Part shown: positions 60,848 to 64,000 of the stretch, piece by piece
How the letters are laid out: each line of letters starts with the position of its first letter
How positions within the stretch are numbered: position 1 is the stretch's first letter
From: JACCVL01 sp963704295
GTDB taxonomy: Bacteria > Actinomycetota > Actinomycetes > Propionibacteriales > Nocardioidaceae
Length of the DNA stretch: 64,000 nt
Assembly (NCBI GenBank): GCA_963704295.1
Contig: OY969884.1
Location: 1,178,001-1,242,000 of the forward strand
Direction of reading: 5' to 3'
Translations under genes and position numbers: made by a program
The notes under the pieces: generated by a model
Told to the model about the DNA's origin: nothing
The model's input: the letters and a program-made list of their open reading frames with translations, nothing else
Database searches by the model: none

Positions 60848-62179
60848 ATGCCGCCGCTGGCCGAGATCCGTCCGGCGGCCGACGTCGTGCTCGCGCACCC
60901 GGTGCTCGAGCACTCCGGGCTGGGCTTCCCCCCGCTGCTGATGGCGTCGATCACCGCATGGCTGGTGTTCCTGGTGGCCTTCGCGCTGCCCGACCCGACG
61001 CACCGCTCGGGCCAGACCCAATCCGGCGCCGGAGCGCCGCTTCCGCCGCCGGCCTCCTGGAACGGCGCCCTGTCCGGCTCGCAGCTCGCCGGCCGGGTGC
61101 TCGCAGTTGTCCTGTTGCTCATCGCGATCGTCGCCGGCCGGGTCGGCGCCGACGACCAGCTCGAGAACCTCGCGCCCGCACTGATCGTGGGCAGCGCCTG
61201 GCCGCTGCTCGTTCTCGGCAGCGTGCTGCTCGGCCCGGTATGGCGGTGGCTCGATCCGTGGGACGGCCTGACCCGGCTGTTCGAGCGGTCGGGGACGCGG
61301 TCGCCGTCGGGCGCCCCTGATCGTGGCGGCGGCGACGGCGGGGGTAGCCGCGACGGTGGCGGCGACGGTGGCGGCGACGGCGACGCCCCGCCTCGCCCGG
61401 CGGGCGTCTGGCCGGCGGCGCTGCTCGCCCTGCCCTGGGTGTGGTACCTGAGTGCGACGGCGGACCCCCTCGACCCGCGAGCAGTCGGCGCGGTGCTGAG
61501 CGTCTACACCGCGGTCACGCTCGCCGGCTGCCTCGCCGTCGGCCGCGAGCGCTGGCTGCCCCGGGCCGAACCGCTCGGCATCGTGTTGTCCTGGCTGGCC
61601 CTGCTGCCCCGCGGCCGACTGCCGCGCTGGGACCCGCCACCGGGGGCCGAGACGCTGCTCGGCGTCCTCATCGGCGGGGTGGCCTTCGGGGCGGTGCGCC
61701 GCTCGCAGCAGTGGACCGGCGTCGACGCGGCCACCGGCGCGTGGGCATACGCGGCCCTCGCCCTGCTCGGTTCGTGCCTGCTCGTGACGGCGCTGCTCGT
61801 CGGCGCGCGCGCGATGGCGGACCGGGTGGGCGGGGCTCCCGGCGTGGCCCGCGCAGCCGTGCCGGTCGTCGCTGCGGTGGTCATCGCGGTCGCGGTCGGC
61901 CGGAACCGGCTGACGTCGAGCCTGCAGCTGCTGCCGGGACTGCTCGGAGACCCGTTCGGGCGCGGCTGGGATCTGCTCGGCCCGGCCGTGAACGGCCTGG
62001 ACCCCGCGCCGTTCGGCGTTGGCGGTCTGCTCGCGCTCCAGGTGGGCCTGCTGGTGCTCGGGCATCTCGCCGGCGCGGTGGTGGTCGCCCGGGGCCTAGG
62101 ACGCCGGGCGCGGATGCCAGCGGTGGTAGTGCTCGCGGTGCTGATGGCCGTGACCACCGCCGCCGTCCCGTCGCACTGA
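60848..62179 (+). CDS. Polytopic membrane protein of unknown function
   Basis: 443 residues with about ten predicted helices, starting at LLMASITAWLVFLVAFALPD. The block LENLAPALIVGSAWPLLVLG followed by PVWRWLDPWDGLTRLFE recalls proteins annotated as fenitrothion hydrolase in actinobacteria, a name I do not trust functionally. A hydrophilic loop of about 25 residues made of G, D and S (nt about 61318-61390) interrupts the helices. It is divergent from the second LVIVD gene, and the ATG at 60848 begins the conserved part. A shared role at the membrane with the LVIVD proteins is possible. Confidence 0.65.
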   Translation: MPPLAEIRPAADVVLAHPVLEHSGLGFPPLLMASITAWLVFLVAFALPDPTHRSGQTQSGAGAPLPPPASWNGALSGSQLAGRVLAVVLLLIAIVAGRVGADDQLENLAPALIVGSAWPLLVLGSVLLGPVWRWLDPWDGLTRLFERSGTRSPSGAPDRGGGDGGGSRDGGGDGGGDGDAPPRPAGVWPAALLALPWVWYLSATADPLDPRAVGAVLSVYTAVTLAGCLAVGRERWLPRAEPLGIVLSWLALLPRGRLPRWDPPPGAETLLGVLIGGVAFGAVRRSQQWTGVDAATGAWAYAALALLGSCLLVTALLVGARAMADRVGGAPGVARAAVPVVAAVVIAVAVGRNRLTSSLQLLPGLLGDPFGRGWDLLGPAVNGLDPAPFGVGGLLALQVGLLVLGHLAGAVVVARGLGRRARMPAVVVLAVLMAVTTAAVPSH

Positions 62180-62203
62180 CCCTCCCCTCCGCCCCCCTCT
62201 CGC

Positions 62204-62293
62204 CACGATCCGCGACTTCTGCAGGCCACGGCCCGGTGCCCCCGCAAGACGTCATACCGGCGGAGGTCCATCGGCGGCGCGTCGTATGACGTC
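62204..62293 (+). repeat. Intergenic repeat, copy 4: 22-mer and palindrome
   Basis: The 22-mer at 62204-62225 has one change (CTTCTGCAGG for CTTTTGCAGG). GACGTCATAC at 62248-62257 and GTATGACGTC at 62284-62293 form a perfect 10-bp stem with a 26-base loop, the same loop length as at 58.8 kb. It starts 25 bases after the stop of the membrane-protein gene, following a C-rich stretch. Confidence 0.8.
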
Positions 62294-62317
62294 CGGGGGG
62301 CGCCGTACGCTGCGACG

Positions 62318-63487
62318 ATGCGCGAGCTCGTGGTCGGCCTGGGCGCTGCCGCGGCCGGGCTGGCCGAGCCGGCGGGCGTCGAGATGCACGTGCTGTCGCT
62401 CGGCCCGTACCACCCGTCGGCGCACGGGGCGCTCCGACTGCGGCTCAGCCTGGACGGCGACCGGATCGCTACCTGCGAACCCGAGGTGGGGTTCATGCAC
62501 CGCGGTGCGGAGAAGCTGTTCGAGGTCCGCGACTACCGGCAGATCATCATGCTGGCCAGCCGGCATGACTGGGTGTCCGGCTACTCCTCCGAGCTCGGGG
62601 TCGCGCTGGTCGTCGAGCGGATGCTCGGCATCGAACCGCCGGTCCGCGCGGTGTGGACCCGCACGCTGCTCGCCGAGCTGACCCGCGCGCTGGCCGGCCT
62701 CGCGTTCCTCGGCGGACTGCCGCGCGAGCTCACCGGCGCGGTGGACCCGCTCCCGCTGTTCGCGCAGCGGGAGACCCTGCAGGACGTGGTTGAGCAGGCA
62801 GCCGGCGGCCGGGTGCACCTGATGATCACCCGGGTCGGTGGGCTGCTGGACGACCTGCCCGAAGGCTGGCTGGACCGGGCTGCCGCCGCCTCATCGCTGG
62901 TACGAGACCAGCTGACCGACACCGGCGGCGCGCTGCTCGCCGACCCCGACCTCGCCGCCCGGACCCGGGGAGTGGGCGTCCTTGACCGCGAGACGGCCGT
63001 CGCCCACGGCGTCACCGGCGCCGCCGCACGGGCCTCCGACCTCGACCTCGACCTGCGTCGCGACGAGCCCTACCTCGCCTACGACGAGCTCCGTACCGAC
63101 GGTCTGCTGCGAGTGCCCACTCGGACCACCGGCGATGCGTACGCGCGGCTGGAACTCCTGTACGAGCAGACCATGGTCGCGCTCGACCTGGCCGACGCGT
63201 GCATCGAACGGCTGCGGGCGATGCCGCCGGGACCGGTCGGCATCCGCCTGCCCAAGATCCTGAAGGCGCCCGAGGGGGCCGCCTACGGCGCGGTGGAGAG
63301 CCCGATCGGGGTCAACGGCTACTACCTGGTCTCGCGTGGCGAGAAGGTGCCCTGGCGGCTGAAGCTGCGCACGGCGTCGTTCGGCAACGTCTCCGCACTG
63401 CCGGCGCTGCTCACCGGGTGCACGGTGGACGACCTGGTCGCAGTGCTGGCCTCGATGCTGTTCGTCACCGGCGACATCGACCGCTGA
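62318..63487 (+). CDS. NuoD-like protein (complex I 49-kDa subunit homologue), orphan
   Basis: 389 residues. Family blocks: SLGPYHPSAHGALRLRLSLDG (quinone-site histidines), EPEVGFMHRGAEKLFEVRDYRQ, VERMLGIEPPVRAVW, LRRDEPYLAYDEL and GPVGIRLPKILKAPEGAAYG. The C-terminus SMLFVTGDIDR matches the conserved end of NuoD. No other nuo gene is nearby, so it is a stand-alone paralogue. It has no hydrogenase-type cysteines. It could substitute in complex I or work in a reduced membrane module; I cannot decide. Confidence 0.8.
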   Translation: MRELVVGLGAAAAGLAEPAGVEMHVLSLGPYHPSAHGALRLRLSLDGDRIATCEPEVGFMHRGAEKLFEVRDYRQIIMLASRHDWVSGYSSELGVALVVERMLGIEPPVRAVWTRTLLAELTRALAGLAFLGGLPRELTGAVDPLPLFAQRETLQDVVEQAAGGRVHLMITRVGGLLDDLPEGWLDRAAAASSLVRDQLTDTGGALLADPDLAARTRGVGVLDRETAVAHGVTGAAARASDLDLDLRRDEPYLAYDELRTDGLLRVPTRTTGDAYARLELLYEQTMVALDLADACIERLRAMPPGPVGIRLPKILKAPEGAAYGAVESPIGVNGYYLVSRGEKVPWRLKLRTASFGNVSALPALLTGCTVDDLVAVLASMLFVTGDIDR

Positions 63488-63508
63488 GCGGCTGATCAGC
63501 CGGCCCGG

Positions 63509-64000
63509 TCAGCCCAGCAGTCCCTGGTCCTCGAGGTACTGCTGCGCGACGTCGTCCGGCTTCTGCCGCTCCAGGTCGACCGCGGCGTTCATCTCGGCCA
63601 GGTCCTCGGTGGTGAGCACGTCGGACAGCGCGTTCAGCGTCTCCTCGATGTCGGGGTTCGCGTCGAGCGTCTCCTGCGCCACCACGGGAACGAGGTTCTG
63701 CGACACCTGCAGGCCCTGATCGTCCTCGAGGAGCACCAGCCCCAGCTGCTCGAGGCTGCCGTCCGAGGTGCCGACGAGCCCGGCCTGCGACTCACCCTCG
63801 AGCACCGAGTCCTTCGTCTGCTGGCTGCCGAAGCCGAGCGGCAGCACCTTGCCGATCTCGATGCCGTACACCTTCTCCAGGCCGATCGCGCAGTCCTGGC
63901 GCTTGGCACAGTCCTCGGAGGCGGCCAGCGTGATCGGCTCGCCCAGGTCACCCAGGTCGCTGAGCGTGCTGAGGTCGTTCTCGGCAGCGAAGTCCTCGGT
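63509..64000 (-). CDS. Glycine-betaine-type ABC substrate-binding protein (N-terminus outside window)
   Basis: The last 163 codons are visible, and the frame stays open to the window edge. LAASEDCAKRQDCAIGLEKV, GSQQTKDSVLEGESQAGLVG, LEQLGLVLLEDDQGLQV, LVPVVAQETLDANPDIEETL and a C-terminal QKPDDVAQQYLEDQGLLG match the second lobe of OpuAC/ProX-like binding proteins for quaternary amines. The permease and ATPase would be expected upstream, beyond 64 kb. Confidence 0.72.
   Translation of the reverse strand, partial: TEDFAAENDLSTLSDLGDLGEPITLAASEDCAKRQDCAIGLEKVYGIEIGKVLPLGFGSQQTKDSVLEGESQAGLVGTSDGSLEQLGLVLLEDDQGLQVSQNLVPVVAQETLDANPDIEETLNALSDVLTTEDLAEMNAAVDLERQKPDDVAQQYLEDQGLLG

Overview
The window is 64 kb of very GC-rich DNA (roughly three quarters G+C by eye). 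It comes from a menaquinone-using, aerobic actinomycete. Markers are lsr2, clpC, a Rex-hemA-hemC-hemD operon, a BldN-type sigma factor, the 33-residue ribosomal protein bS22 and short spacers with ATGA/GTGA coupling. From memory, two blocks follow mycobacterial gene order: roughly rv0496-rv0555 (ppx ... proC, HTH, bS22, epimerase, acyltransferase ... serB1-like, glutaredoxin, hemACDB ... hemL, mutase, thioredoxin, ccdA, resB, ccsB ... menA, menE, menC, menD) and rv3585-rv3603 (radA, disA, membrane protein, mutY ... clpC, lsr2, lysS, coaX, panC, DUF2520). The bldN-rex neighbourhood recalls Streptomyces. A Geodermatophilales/Frankiales-type organism is my guess. No phage, insertion sequence, CRISPR array, rRNA or tRNA was seen.

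Layout. 0-3.2 kb: tandem GAF-GGDEF-GAF diguanylate cyclases. 3.3-8.1 kb: menaquinone genes menD-menC-menE and divergent menA. 8.2-9.9 kb: small membrane proteins and a serine/threonine dehydratase. 9.9-15.8 kb: system II cytochrome c biogenesis (ccsB, resB, ccdA, thioredoxin-like lipoprotein), a histidine phosphatase and hemL, as one overlapping leftward operon. 16-17.5 kb: a glycine-rich secreted lytic transglycosylase. 17.6-23.8 kb: hemB, cobA-hemD, hemC, hemA and rex with a candidate Rex-controlled promoter. 23.8-31.2 kb: acyl-CoA ligase, HAD phosphatase, BldN-like sigma factor and putative membrane anti-sigma, acyltransferase, epimerase, bS22 and HTH protein. 31.4-38.5 kb: acuC-like deacetylase, proC, TetR-regulated ABC-2 exporter, proline dehydrogenase, TIM-barrel protein, Ppx/GppA. 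38.5-45.2 kb: Cys-rich protein, glyoxalase-like protein, methyltransferase, radA, disA, membrane protein, mutY. 45.2-46.2 kb: divergent TetR/SMR efflux pair with two palindromic operators. 46.3-53.6 kb: clpC, lsr2, lysS, coaX, panC and DUF2520 protein. 53.7-57 kb: LOG-like protein, MidA-like methyltransferase, two bacterial PH proteins. 57-64 kb: two convergent secreted LVIVD-type propeller proteins, a polytopic membrane protein, an orphan NuoD-like protein and the end of a glycine-betaine-type ABC binding protein.

Two global features matter for any reader. First, nine genes between 7.4 and 28.5 kb carry about thirteen apparent single-base frameshifts, several in genes expected to be essential (hemA, hemC, menA), while none was seen in the remaining 35 kb. 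This looks like local sequence error. Second, the intergenic spaces at 8.1, 58.7 and 62.2 kb share a composite repeat: a C-rich tract, then a conserved 22-mer beginning CACGATCCGCGACTT. At 58.7 and 62.2 kb it is followed by palindromes of the form GACGTCATAC-N26-GTATGACGTC. It follows stop codons of rightward genes and I do not recognise it.
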